DNA from: Pseudomonadota bacterium
GTDB lineage: Bacteria; Pseudomonadota; Gammaproteobacteria; Legionellales; Legionellaceae
Direction of reading: 5' to 3'
Assembly (NCBI GenBank): GCA_020161725.1
Contig: JAIUOG010000015.1
Span: 1 to 33,202 of the forward strand
DNA length: 33,202 nucleotides
The notes beneath the pieces are model-generated. The model ran no database searches. It saw only the letters and a program-made list of their open reading frames with translations, and was not told the origin of the DNA. The translations under genes and the position numbers were made by a program. This document shows positions 1 to 11,752 of the stretch, in pieces; position 1 is the stretch's first letter, and each line of letters starts with the position of its first letter.

Positions 1-1
1 T

Positions 2-3029
<3,028 letters not shown>

Positions 3030-3039
<10 letters not shown>

Positions 3040-3485
3040 GGGATTCATTCTGGATGGAAGAGGCTTTAAAACTTGCTTTTAAAGCCCAAGCTGAAAATGA
3101 AGTGCCGGTGGGAGCCGTCCTTGTCGATGAAAATGATACTCTGCTGGGGCAAGGTTACAATCAAGTGCGGCAAAATAATAATCCACTTCTCCATGCAGAG
3201 CTAATTGCAATTGAATCAGCCGCTGCAAAAATTAAAAATTATCGGTTAAACGATTCTACTCTTTATACTACCCTTGAGCCTTGTGCAATGTGTGCCGGTG
3301 CTATTGTGCAAGCCCGTATTAAACGAGTGGTTTTTGCATGTCGAGATTTTAAGGCTGGGGCGGCAGGCTCTGTTTATAATCTCTTGCAAGGTTATCCTTT
3401 AAATCATCAAGTACAAATTGATGAGGGTTTTTTGCAACATGAATGCGCCCATTTACTTGCTGATTTTTTTAAGCAAAGAAGATAA
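3030..3485 (+). CDS. tadA: tRNA-specific adenosine deaminase
   Basis: Deaminates adenosine-34 to inosine in the tRNA-Arg(ACG) anticodon. The protein is a short single-domain cytidine-deaminase fold of 151 residues. The zinc and catalytic motifs are HAE (His55, Glu57) and PCAMC (Cys85, Cys88), the standard TadA arrangement. Two starts are possible: ATG at 3030, which overlaps guaA by 10 bases, or ATG at 3036, which forms an ATGA overlap with the guaA stop and gives [11 protein letters not shown]. The second fits the coupling style of this operon equally well, and neither has a strong Shine-Dalgarno. It is the last gene of the guaBA-tadA group and converges on the minus-strand F-box gene. Confidence 0.93.
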
Positions 3486-3500
3486 GGCTAGTATGGAAAA

Positions 3501-3575
3501 GCCAACCTTGATTATGCCAGTGGCTGTATCAAGGCTTTATAAGTAGCCTTGGTGCACCGTTAGCGTAACCAAGGG
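3501..3575. repeat. REP-like palindromic element, copy A
   Basis: Two adjacent stem-loops lie between the convergent tadA and F-box genes. The first pairs CCTTGAT (3506-3512) with ATCAAGG (3528-3534). The second pairs CCTTGGT (3547-3553) with ACCAAGG (3568-3574), with CGTTAGCGTA in its loop. The same two units recur in the reverse arrangement at 31890-31970, so this is a dispersed repeat rather than a unique terminator. It may still act as a bidirectional transcript end for the two converging genes. Confidence 0.75.
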
Positions 3576-3589
3576 TCATATGGTTAAAG

Positions 3590-6500
3590 TTAAGAGGCTA
3601 TTTGAGGTGCTATTGTTGATGCATTAACTTCAAAAATTTCTGCTAGTTGCTCTGCATCTTTTGCTAGGCCTTTATGTTCATGGCCTTTAACAAATAAGGC
3701 TATACCTGTAGAGACTAAAACAATCGATATTATTGAAAGTGCTAGAGCGGGTAACGCAGCAGCGGCAATGATCGTGAGCACGATAGACGCTATCGAAAAA
3801 ATACTGGAAAAAAGCATTAAACTTAAACCAAGTATCTGCTTGGGAGTCGATTTTGTTCCATACAAAAAATTGGCCTTGTTAGTATAGCTTTCAGCTGAAA
3901 TTTTTCCTCTTAGTAAGTCTGTCGTATCATTTAAAATATCAGTTAATTCAGGAAGGCTAACTTTATTTTGTTCTTTATATGCATTAATTTGAGTAATTAG
4001 CTGCTCAATTGCTCCTTTGTATAAAACATGTTTTGCTTCCTCTTTTTGCTGATTTAATTCACCAAGCGCCCAGTGAAAGTTTTTTTCTTCCTCAGATACT
4101 AAAAAATAAGTATTTTTTATTTTTTCAATGAGAGGATTTAATCGAAGTAAATATTCTTCGCTCAAATTAGTATGGTTTATGGGAAGATACACAGCTAAGG
4201 CATAGGCAATAATCGTTTCTCCTACCGTATCTGTTGCTATCAATGCTTCATGATGAAGACTTAAATCAATAATAGAGTTGCTAAGTTTAATTAATGAATT
4301 GATAGAAAGAGATTTACAAAGAACCTCAATGATATTTTTTTGTAATTCTGAAGCAGGTGCAAAGCCTTCTTGGGCAGATAAAGGTTGTAGTAGGGGGTTA
4401 AGAAGAAAGTTCCTTAATTCTTTCTCAGTAACTTGAGATGTTACAAGCTTGGTTTTTAATTGTTCTAGTTGTACAGCCCACTCTGCTCTTTGAATTTGAG
4501 TTTTAATCTTTAATAAGAGCTCATATTGTACTGTGGAAGAAAAAACTTCTCCTCTCAGTACGGCTTGCTGTATTTCTAGAAAAGAAAAAACCTTATTTTT
4601 AAAGAAATTATACCTAATCTTTTTTAAACTATTAAGGGCGATTTGTCTAAATTCATCTTGATCGCCAGAAAGAAAGATTATAAGGAAGGTAGTAAAATGC
4701 TCTAAGGCAAGGGTTTTAATCGACTCTATACAGTTAGGGTTTTGTATAAGTCCAATTATATGCTCACAATAGGAGTCATATTTACCGATTTTTTCAAGTA
4801 AAAGAATCGCCGTATATCGGATAGCATCATTGGTATGAGTTAAAAGGGGCTTAATATTTTCATGAAATTCAACTACTTCAGCATGGCTTAGTTTCAATAT
4901 TAACTTGTCAAAAGTCTTTAGGGTACGAAAACAAATATTTAAATTTTCACTAGCTAAGCCTGATTTAATAATTGTAAAAAGTTTAGTAGCCAATTCTCTA
5001 TTAATTGTATCAATACAGTCAGTTGCAATCATTAAAGTATAAAGAACATTTTGATTTTCAAGAATGTTAAGGATCTGCTCTAAGGCTTTATTTTTTTCAT
5101 CGGGATTAAAGTTTTCAATTAATTGGGTAAAGAGGGTCAATATGATAAGGAAATGTGCCTGATTCAAATTTTCTGTAAAAGATAAAATAGTTTGAAGAGC
5201 CTTGGTTTTTTGCTGGCTGTCAAAAAAAACAGCAAAGTTAATGATGAAAGTATAAGCCCTGGCCTCTAAAAGTTTATTTAGAGAAGACCCTATTATTTCA
5301 TTAAAAAGAGAATCTAATTGTTCTTTATCAGGCATACCTGCTAATTTAGTAAAAGCATTTAAAGCTGCTAAGCGAGTATCAATGTTTGAGTCGTATAAGT
5401 AAGGCTGAACCAATTGTATTAGTTCCGTTTTTTCTTCTTGCTTTAACCAATAGAAGTTCCCCAGAATATTTAAAATAGTATTCGTTTTATTAGCAAAGAT
5501 GTCTAATATAGTTCGAAATATTGCCTGGTGTTTCTTTATTTTTTCTGTATTAAAATGGCTAACTAGTTCTAGAAAAATAGTTAAGGATTGTTCTGCAACA
5601 TTAGTGTCTGAATTATTTAACAGGGGTAGAACATAATCTAATATTTGCTCTTTTTGTTTTTCATCAAGTATTAAAATTAAATTCTTAAAAACGCCGTTTA
5701 TCAAATAAAAATTGTTTTGATTAAAAGAATCTAAAAAGGGTAACATAAACTCTAAAATAAGTTTATTTTTCTCCCCCTTACATGAGGGGATAATAATCGA
5801 TAGAAGTTTTAAAATATTTTTTTGATTTAACTGCTCTTGATGAGAAGAGGCTAATAGCAAGTTTAAAATCTTGCTTATTTGACTTTGAGAAAGCATTGGA
5901 ACAAGACTTTCCAGTGTATCAATTGCATCAGTTTGAAGGTTTGTTTCTGGATTTTTAAGCAAATTTAAAAGAAGTGATATGATTTCATCTAATTCGGTTT
6001 TATTAAAAAATTCTCCATATATAAGATAGCCTTTTATTGCCATTGTAATCTCTGAAGGGGGGAGCTTTTTAAAAGATAAAACTATGTTTTGTAAAATTAT
6101 CTTTCTTTGTTTCACATTCAATAAAAATAAAAATGATAAACCAGGATGTAGAGGTATTATTTTGCCGGAAATAAAAAAGAAAAATACAGAATTAGGGGGG
6201 AGTTCGGTGGAGAACGAATTTGTATTAATTTTAGAGGAAAATTCGTTGAATTCATCACTTGAAACAATAGGTTTTTCTTTGATTAAGTGAGATGAAATTA
6301 AATCTAAGCCTATTAATTGTTTTTTAAATTCTAAATTTATAAGTGCATTAAGTAATTGATTTTTAGGAATGGGTTTTAAGTTTTTTTGTTTTTGCCATTG
6401 TACTAAAAGCTTTCCTTTTGATTTTAAAGCGATATCGTTTTGACTTTGAAACAAACCCTTTGCCAAATTATCGCCAAATTGATGATTTTTAGCTTCTGAA

Positions 6501-6607
6501 AGTAAGGCTATTTCCTCATTTCCAAGAAAAGAAGCTATATTAGACCAGATATCATCAGGTAAAGGCTGACTATCATTAGGTTGAAGTTGGTGTGCGGTTT
6601 TGGGCAT
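3590..6607 (-). CDS. F-box and HEAT-like repeat protein with C-terminal membrane hairpin, candidate effector
   Basis: 1005 residues with no housekeeping counterpart that I recognise. Residues about 16-46 (LPDDIWSNIASFLGNEE, then IALLSEAKN) resemble a eukaryotic F-box, the motif that docks to SKP1 in SCF ubiquitin ligases. Most of the protein from about 200 to 700 is helical with repeated HEAT/armadillo-like units, for example SDTNVAEQSLTIFLELV, SNIDTRLAALNAFTKLA and NDAIRYTAILLLEKIG, a layout suited to protein binding. Residues about 924-974 form two hydrophobic helices separated by AAALPAL, followed by a short soluble tail that includes AEQLAEIFE. F-box proteins are a known class of Legionella type IV effectors; that this one is secreted is inference. 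It starts 65 bases after glnD on the same strand with no clear Shine-Dalgarno, so it may share that transcript or have its own promoter. Confidence 0.8.
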   Translation of the reverse strand: MPKTAHQLQPNDSQPLPDDIWSNIASFLGNEEIALLSEAKNHQFGDNLAKGLFQSQNDIALKSKGKLLVQWQKQKNLKPIPKNQLLNALINLEFKKQLIGLDLISSHLIKEKPIVSSDEFNEFSSKINTNSFSTELPPNSVFFFFISGKIIPLHPGLSFLFLLNVKQRKIILQNIVLSFKKLPPSEITMAIKGYLIYGEFFNKTELDEIISLLLNLLKNPETNLQTDAIDTLESLVPMLSQSQISKILNLLLASSHQEQLNQKNILKLLSIIIPSCKGEKNKLILEFMLPFLDSFNQNNFYLINGVFKNLILILDEKQKEQILDYVLPLLNNSDTNVAEQSLTIFLELVSHFNTEKIKKHQAIFRTILDIFANKTNTILNILGNFYWLKQEEKTELIQLVQPYLYDSNIDTRLAALNAFTKLAGMPDKEQLDSLFNEIIGSSLNKLLEARAYTFIINFAVFFDSQQKTKALQTILSFTENLNQAHFLIILTLFTQLIENFNPDEKNKALEQILNILENQNVLYTLMIATDCIDTINRELATKLFTIIKSGLASENLNICFRTLKTFDKLILKLSHAEVVEFHENIKPLLTHTNDAIRYTAILLLEKIGKYDSYCEHIIGLIQNPNCIESIKTLALEHFTTFLIIFLSGDQDEFRQIALNSLKKIRYNFFKNKVFSFLEIQQAVLRGEVFSSTVQYELLLKIKTQIQRAEWAVQLEQLKTKLVTSQVTEKELRNFLLNPLLQPLSAQEGFAPASELQKNIIEVLCKSLSINSLIKLSNSIIDLSLHHEALIATDTVGETIIAYALAVYLPINHTNLSEEYLLRLNPLIEKIKNTYFLVSEEEKNFHWALGELNQQKEEAKHVLYKGAIEQLITQINAYKEQNKVSLPELTDILNDTTDLLRGKISAESYTNKANFLYGTKSTPKQILGLSLMLFSSIFSIASIVLTIIAAAALPALALSIISIVLVSTGIALFVKGHEHKGLAKDAEQLAEIFEVNASTIAPQIAS

Positions 6608-6672
6608 TTTTTAGTTTGAAAAGATAAATTTTTTGCATTTTAACCTGTTTCTATTAAATCACACAATTTTAA

Positions 6673-9240
6673 TTAATTATCTAAGTCATAAATTAAATTG
6701 TCTTTTAATCTTTTTTTCTCCTTTTCTGTCAATGCTTTTCCTTTAGCATTAGTGATAATAAACATATCTTCTGCCCTTTCACCGGCTGTTACAATTTTTG
6801 CATGATGCAAATGTATTTTTTGTTTTAGAAAAATTTGGCTAATTGTAGCTAACAAACCAAACCTATCTTTAGAAATTAGAAATAGACGACTAAAAGGCTC
6901 GTTCTTATTATCTTTAAATGAAATAGAAGTGGTTAAATTAAAATGTGCCTCTCTTAAGGATTCTCGACGTTTAATGATTGAGGGGAGGGGGGATGATTTT
7001 AAATATTTAATTAAGTCCTTTTCTATTTGAACAATGCTTTGTTTATCAAAAAAAGCCTCATGTTTTTCATTTAAAATGACATAACTATCTAAATCAAAAT
7101 GATTATTGGTCGTTAAAATATTAGCTTCTTGGATGGTGGCATAATTATTAGATAAAACGGTCGTTGTTATTGCAAAACGGGCATCTTGATGCGGCATGTA
7201 AATAAAAACCTCAGTACCGCCTTGGCTATGATGTGGCATGATTAAAACAACTGGATATTCTTCAGAAAATAATATTGCTTTACTATGCCTTGCAATGACA
7301 TTAGCGGGCTCATGTAAAAAATACTTATTAGGAAAATGGCTCCAAAGTTCCATCATGGATTTTTTATCTAAACCTTCTTTTTCTAGTATTAACTGCGCTT
7401 CATTTTGCCGGTTTATTAGTAGTTCTTCTTCATTGAGTAAATTCTTCTCTGTCATAAAGGCAAAAGCGGCTTTATAAAGCTCTTTTAATAAAGAATCCTT
7501 CCAGGCATTCCATAGTTTAGGATTCGTTGCACAAATATCTGCTACAGTGAGTAAGTATAAATAATTTAAATATGTCTTTTGCGGTAACTTAGCGCAAAAT
7601 TGTTCGATTGTTTGAGAGGAATAGATATCTTGTTGCTGTGCTGTTTTGGACATTAATAGATGGTTTTCAACTAACCACACTAAAAGTTTAGTATCTTCTT
7701 CATCTAAATAATGGGTTGCTGCAAAATGAGCTGCTTCTTTAGCGCCTAAGATAGAATGATCGCCACCTCGTCCTTTAGCTATGTCATGAAATAAAGCAGC
7801 TAAATAAAGAATATTTCTCTTTTTAATTTTTTCTATTAATTTGGCAGCTAAAGGAAATTCCGTATGATATTGAGAATCGGTAAAACGCTCAATGTTGCGA
7901 ATAACAAATAAACTATGTTGATCTACAGTATAAACATGAAAAAGGTCGTATTGCATTTGACCTGTGACATGCGCGAAAGAATCTAAATAATGCCCAAGCA
8001 CCCCATAACGGTTCATATGTAATAGGGCTTCATAAAGATTATTCGTTTGAAATAAGTCTATAAATATTTCTCTTGCTTTTTTAGATTGGCGAAATTGCTT
8101 ATTAATAAAATGAAGATTTTCTCGTATTAGACGAATAGTACTTGCGCGAACTCCTCGGATAACGGGCATTTTGGCAAGCCATAAAAAAAGCTCTAATAAG
8201 GTTTCATTCTTTTGGCTAAAAATTTTCGGGTGCTTTACTTCGATATAATGATTTGCAAGCTGAAAAGAAGCATTTAAAGGTTTTATACTTTGCTTTTGCT
8301 CATGCACAATATCTTCTAAAAAATATTGTAAAAGCATTTCATTGAGTTCACGGCTACGTTTAATTATCTTAAAGTAGACTTTCATAAATTGCTCAATTGC
8401 TAAGGATTTATCACTGTCTTTAAAGCCAAATAAGTTGGCTAACTTAGTCTGATAGTCAAAAACCAATCTTTCTTCTGCCTTGTCTGCTAATTTATGTAGG
8501 GCAAAGCGTATGCGCAGCAAAAAATGCTGACAGTTAATAAACTCCTCGTATTCCTTATCAGTGATAAAACCGACTCCAATGCCATCAGCCAATTTTTTAA
8601 TATTAAAATGCCTTTTAGCAATGGCTAAGATAATCTGCAGATCACGAAGCCCGCCTGGTCCATATTTAACATTAGGTTCAAGGTTATAGGCTGTTTCACC
8701 ATATTTGTTATAACGTTGCTCTTGCTCTTTGACCTTTGCAAAGAAAAAATCATGGCTTTGCCATATATGCAAGGGCTTGGTTTGGTAACGTAATTCTTCC
8801 ATTAAAGCCCCTGAACCACATAAATGATGCATATCTAAAATAGATGAAATAACAGTCAGATCTTTTGCTGCTAAATCCCTACAGTTATCAGTGGTTGTTA
8901 TCTGATGGCTAACTGGTAAACCGATGTCCCAACAATTTTGAATAAAGGTTTCTGCCTTGTTTACTTCGGAATCAGAGATATCAGGTTGATGCAGGAGGAG
9001 CAAATCAATATCGGAATGAAGCACTAATTCACGCCTACCATAACCACCCAGGGCAAGTAGGCAAAAAGAATTATTTTCCTGAAGATTATTTTGATGAAAA
9101 AGTGTAATAAGAATTTCATCAATAAATTGAACTAATTTATGAATTAAATGTTGGGTATTTGCTTGATTTTCAAATTCCAAACAAAGTTCATTTTTGAACT
9201 CTTTAATAGACAACTTAAGTGCATAATTATCGCTCTTCAT
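6673..9240 (-). CDS. glnD: Bifunctional uridylyltransferase / uridylyl-removing enzyme
   Basis: Nitrogen-status sensor that uridylylates PII when glutamine is low and removes UMP when it is high. From the chosen start the protein has 855 residues, near family size. The nucleotidyltransferase motif GGYGRRELVLHSDIDLLLL lies near residues 65-83, with the DID metal ligands. A central HD domain follows, containing ALFHDIAKGRGGDHS. Two ACT domains end the protein, the second starting around SRLFLISKDRFGLLATISQ. All catalytic signatures look intact. ATG at 9240 (MKSDNYALK) overlaps map by 14 bases; ATG at 9270 (MMALKFLVYA) would overlap by 44 bases. Neither has a good ribosome site, so the start is uncertain. 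The order map-glnD is conserved in gammaproteobacteria. Confidence 0.95.
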   Translation of the reverse strand: MKSDNYALKLSIKEFKNELCLEFENQANTQHLIHKLVQFIDEILITLFHQNNLQENNSFCLLALGGYGRRELVLHSDIDLLLLHQPDISDSEVNKAETFIQNCWDIGLPVSHQITTTDNCRDLAAKDLTVISSILDMHHLCGSGALMEELRYQTKPLHIWQSHDFFFAKVKEQEQRYNKYGETAYNLEPNVKYGPGGLRDLQIILAIAKRHFNIKKLADGIGVGFITDKEYEEFINCQHFLLRIRFALHKLADKAEERLVFDYQTKLANLFGFKDSDKSLAIEQFMKVYFKIIKRSRELNEMLLQYFLEDIVHEQKQSIKPLNASFQLANHYIEVKHPKIFSQKNETLLELFLWLAKMPVIRGVRASTIRLIRENLHFINKQFRQSKKAREIFIDLFQTNNLYEALLHMNRYGVLGHYLDSFAHVTGQMQYDLFHVYTVDQHSLFVIRNIERFTDSQYHTEFPLAAKLIEKIKKRNILYLAALFHDIAKGRGGDHSILGAKEAAHFAATHYLDEEDTKLLVWLVENHLLMSKTAQQQDIYSSQTIEQFCAKLPQKTYLNYLYLLTVADICATNPKLWNAWKDSLLKELYKAAFAFMTEKNLLNEEELLINRQNEAQLILEKEGLDKKSMMELWSHFPNKYFLHEPANVIARHSKAILFSEEYPVVLIMPHHSQGGTEVFIYMPHQDARFAITTTVLSNNYATIQEANILTTNNHFDLDSYVILNEKHEAFFDKQSIVQIEKDLIKYLKSSPLPSIIKRRESLREAHFNLTTSISFKDNKNEPFSRLFLISKDRFGLLATISQIFLKQKIHLHHAKIVTAGERAEDMFIITNAKGKALTEKEKKRLKDNLIYDLDN

Positions 9241-9991
9241 CGCGTAAACTAAGAATTTCAACGCCATCATCTGTCACTAATAGGGTATGTTCCCATTGGG
9301 CAGAAAGGCTGTGATCTTTAGTAACAACGGTCCAACCATCAGGTAATAGGCGTGTATGAAATTTTCCTAAATTAATCATAGGTTCAATTGTAAACGTCAT
9401 ACCTGCTTTCAATATTTCACCTGTGCCTGGAGTGCCGTAATGAAGCACTTGCGGTTCTTCATGGAAAACACGACCAATACCATGTCCGCAATAATCACGT
9501 ACCACTGAACAGCGATTTTTTTCTGCATGAGTTTGAATTGCATGGCCAATATCACCTAGGCGAACCCCAGGTTTAACCATTTCAATACCAATAAAAAGAC
9601 ATTCATGCGCAATCTTAACAACATGTTTTGCCTTAATTGAACCTTCACCAACAATAAACATTTTGCTGGTATCACCATGATAGCCATCTTTGATTACAGT
9701 AATATCAATATTGATAATATCACCCTTTTTTAAGGCTTTTTTACCAGGAATTCCATGGCAAACAACATGATTAATTGATGTACATATGGATTTTGGAAAA
9801 CCATTATAGTTAAGTGGTGCAGGAATGGCGTTTTGCACGTTGATAATATAATCATGGCAAATTGTATTTAATTCCTCGGTGGTAACACCTTCTTTAACAT
9901 AAGGGCCAATCATTTCTAAAACTTCACCAGCTAATTTACCGGCAACACGCATTTTTACAATTTCATCAGCGGTTTTAAGCGTTACAGACAT
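9227..9991 (-). CDS. map: Methionine aminopeptidase, type I
   Basis: Removes the initiator methionine from nascent proteins. At 254 residues it is a single pita-bread domain without the SH3-like N-terminal extension, as usual for bacterial type Ia enzymes. The metal ligands are all visible: Asp96 and Asp107 (in NIDITV and HGDTSKMF), His170 (CGHGIGRVFHEEP), Glu203 (TIEPMI) and Glu234 (WEHTLLVT). The substrate-binding His79 in VVCHGIPG is also present. The gene precedes and overlaps glnD. Its divergent placement from rpsB is typical of gammaproteobacteria, but here a Spy-like gene lies between the two. Confidence 0.97.
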   Translation of the reverse strand: MSVTLKTADEIVKMRVAGKLAGEVLEMIGPYVKEGVTTEELNTICHDYIINVQNAIPAPLNYNGFPKSICTSINHVVCHGIPGKKALKKGDIINIDITVIKDGYHGDTSKMFIVGEGSIKAKHVVKIAHECLFIGIEMVKPGVRLGDIGHAIQTHAEKNRCSVVRDYCGHGIGRVFHEEPQVLHYGTPGTGEILKAGMTFTIEPMINLGKFHTRLLPDGWTVVTKDHSLSAQWEHTLLVTDDGVEILSLRDEER

Positions 9992-10088
9992 TCTTGTTTA
10001 ATCCAAAGGTAGTTATAATGCGAAACTATCGTTAATAGTAGCATAGCAATAAAAAGGAAGGAATTTAAATCAAAAGCAAAGAAGGGGA

Positions 10089-10113
10089 CTTACCAGCCTA
10101 AGGGGCTGGTAAG
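10089..10113 (-). terminator. Strong hairpin downstream of the Spy-like gene
   Basis: CTTACCAGCC (10089-10098) pairs perfectly with GGCTGGTAAG (10104-10113) around a five-base loop. On the minus strand it comes just after the stop of the Spy-like gene and is followed by a T-rich but interrupted tract. It fits a terminator separating this gene from map. Confidence 0.75.
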
Positions 10114-10121
10114 CATATATC

Positions 10122-10577
10122 TTAGTGGTGCATAGCACAGTGTTTATGCGAACCATCTTCCCATTTTTTCATCATGTCTTGATATTGAGTTTTTTGTTGT
10201 GGATTTAAAAGGTTAAAAATTTGATTTTTAGCCATAACTCTAGCTTTCATCATTTGACCCATTAATTCTTTCTTTTGGTTAATTAGGCTATCTAATTTAG
10301 CTTCGTCAACATTAGGTGCTTGAACTAATTGGTTCATTTGCATACGAATCGATTTCATTTGCTCTCTATTTGCTTGTTGGCTAGCTTTCATTTGTTCTTT
10401 GATGCTTTTTATTTTAGCTTGTTGGCTATCATCTAATTTTAGAGTTTCAACCATTTTCTTCATATGTCCACCGCAACCACAAGAAGATTGGCTATCAGTG
10501 CTTGGTGTATCAGCTAGTGCTTGTCCCATAGCTAAAGAAAAAGCGAAAAATACGATAGATAACATTTTAGTTTTCAT
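10122..10577 (-). CDS. Spy/CpxP-like periplasmic protein
   Basis: 151 residues beginning with a clear Sec signal peptide that ends near ALA-D at residue 22. The mature part is highly helical, charged and Met/Gln-rich, with two LTxxQ-like elements (LKLDDSQQ at 46-53 and LNPQQ at 124-128). These are the hallmark of the Spy/CpxP/CnrX family of envelope-stress chaperones and metal sensors. Unusual features are the CGCGGH cluster right after the signal peptide (Cys33, Cys35) and a His/Cys tail HKHCAMHH, which suggest metal or redox sensitivity (inference). The Shine-Dalgarno AAGGAT lies 6 bases before the ATG. A sigma70-type promoter and a terminator bracket it as a single-gene unit. Confidence 0.83.
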   Translation of the reverse strand: MKTKMLSIVFFAFSLAMGQALADTPSTDSQSSCGCGGHMKKMVETLKLDDSQQAKIKSIKEQMKASQQANREQMKSIRMQMNQLVQAPNVDEAKLDSLINQKKELMGQMMKARVMAKNQIFNLLNPQQKTQYQDMMKKWEDGSHKHCAMHH

Positions 10578-10615
10578 TGTTCATCCTTATTAGTGTTATT
10601 TTAATTCCAAAATCA

Positions 10616-10644
10616 AGTATAGACAGGCTCTTAACTTTTGTCGA
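10616..10644 (-). promoter_or_regulatory. Sigma70 promoter for the Spy-like gene
   Basis: Reading the minus strand, TCGACA (10644-10639) and TATACT (10621-10616) are separated by 17 bases. This is a near-consensus match that would place the transcript start about 30 bases before the ATG at 10577. Confidence 0.65.
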
Positions 10645-10708
10645 AAATTTTATGAGAAAATGTTTAAATAGAGCGAGCTAGCTAGCTTTAGTAAATCTTA
10701 GATATAGA

Positions 10709-10737
10709 TTGTATCTATACCCCATTTATGATATAAC
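10709..10737 (+). promoter_or_regulatory. Strong rpsB operon promoter with GC-rich discriminator
   Basis: TTGTAT (10709-10714) and TATAAC (10732-10737) are separated by exactly 17 bases. The bases that follow, TAGCGCGC, form a GC-rich discriminator of the sort found on stable-RNA and ribosomal-protein promoters under stringent control (ppGpp/DksA). The predicted start is near 10743-10745. Confidence 0.75.
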
Positions 10738-10743
10738 TAGCGC

Positions 10744-10934
10744 GCTTTTTAACTACACACACATTTCGTCACATATGGTGGGGTCTCTTTGGGATACATT
10801 GCTATTAAGTTAAATGGTTTCTAGTCTAGGTTTTGCAGAATAAGTTCTGCGACATAGGAGAGAACATTAGCATAATGTCGGTGCCTTTGGGGTACTGTAT
10901 GGGAGATGTGGAGGCTTAACCCTGGAGTAATAAT
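10744..10934 (+). promoter_or_regulatory. Structured 5' leader of rpsB, possible S2 autoregulatory site
   Basis: About 190 untranslated bases separate the promoter from rpsB. Visible structure includes a perfect stem GCAGAA/TTCTGC with loop TAAG (10835-10850), immediately followed by GACAT/ATGTC (10851-10879). A Shine-Dalgarno CTGGAG precedes the ATG. In enterobacteria S2 represses rpsB-tsf through a conserved leader RNA; equivalence here is inferred from position and structure, not from sequence comparison. Confidence 0.5.
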
Positions 10935-11711
10935 ATGAAAGTTAGTATGCGTCAACTATTAGAAGCTGGAGCTCATTTCGGGCACAGAACTCGCTTTTGG
11001 AATCCAAAAATGGGTCAATACATTTTTGGTTCAAGAAATAAAATTCATATCATCGATTTAGAAAAAACAATGCCGATGTTAAACGACGTAGTGAACTACG
11101 TTGGCCGTTTAGCGTCTAACAAAGCAAAAATTCTTTTCGTCGGTACAAAAAGAGCCGCTCAAGAAAGTATTCGTGAGCATGCAGCTCGTTGCGGAATGCC
11201 GTATGTTGATCACCGCTGGTTAGGTGGTATGTTGACAAACTACAAAACAGTTCGTCAGTCAATTTTCCGTCTTAAAGAATTGAAAGAAATGCGTGATAAA
11301 GGCGCTTTCAATAGCATGATCAAAAAAGAAGCTCTTATGTTAACCCGCGAACTAGAGAAATTAGAGCGTGGTTTAGGTGGTATCGAAAACATGAATGGCC
11401 TACCAGATGCGTTATTCGTTGTTGATACTGGTTTTGAGCACATTGCTGTTGAAGAAGCTCGTCGCTTAAAAATCCCTGTTATCGGTGTTGTTGATACAAA
11501 TAACGATCCAGATAATATCGATTATATTATTCCTGGTAACGATGATTCTATGCGCGCAGTTGATATTTATGTTCGTTGCGTAGCAGATGCCATTTTGGAT
11601 GCTAAACAAGCCAATACGGTTAGTTTTGTTGCTGAAGAAGCAAAAGATGCTAAAGAGCCCAAGGAAGCTAAAACTGCTTCTAAGAAAAAATCTGAAAAAG
11701 AAGCCGAGTAA
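10935..11711 (+). CDS. rpsB: 30S ribosomal protein S2
   Basis: Small-subunit protein of the 30S neck region. The N-terminus [20 protein letters not shown] and the motifs [21 protein letters not shown] and [10 protein letters not shown] are diagnostic for S2. The length is 258 residues; the last 30 or so form a lysine/glutamate/alanine-rich tail ([12 protein letters not shown], then KKKSEKEAE) that extends past the globular core and is probably flexible. The GGAG ribosome site is well placed. First gene of rpsB-tsf-pyrH-frr. Confidence 0.98.
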   Translation: MKVSMRQLLEAGAHFGHRTRFWNPKMGQYIFGSRNKIHIIDLEKTMPMLNDVVNYVGRLASNKAKILFVGTKRAAQESIREHAARCGMPYVDHRWLGGMLTNYKTVRQSIFRLKELKEMRDKGAFNSMIKKEALMLTRELEKLERGLGGIENMNGLPDALFVVDTGFEHIAVEEARRLKIPVIGVVDTNNDPDNIDYIIPGNDDSMRAVDIYVRCVADAILDAKQANTVSFVAEEAKDAKEPKEAKTASKKKSEKEAE

Positions 11712-11752
11712 TACTTTATAATTAAAGTAGGCTTATACATCTAAAAACCAGG

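Larger units (their letters stand above)
10578..10934. other. Divergent control region between the Spy-like gene and rpsB
   Basis: This 357-base region has no credible coding sequence. It holds the minus-strand promoter at 10616-10644, a palindrome around GCTAGCTAGC near 10676-10686, the plus-strand ribosomal promoter at 10709-10737 and the structured rpsB leader from about 10744 onward. Confidence 0.7.

Noticed and set aside
6084..6290. Plus-strand 68-residue frame inside the F-box-like gene
   Set aside because: It is a shadow of a long intact gene with no ribosome site and no recognisable protein features.
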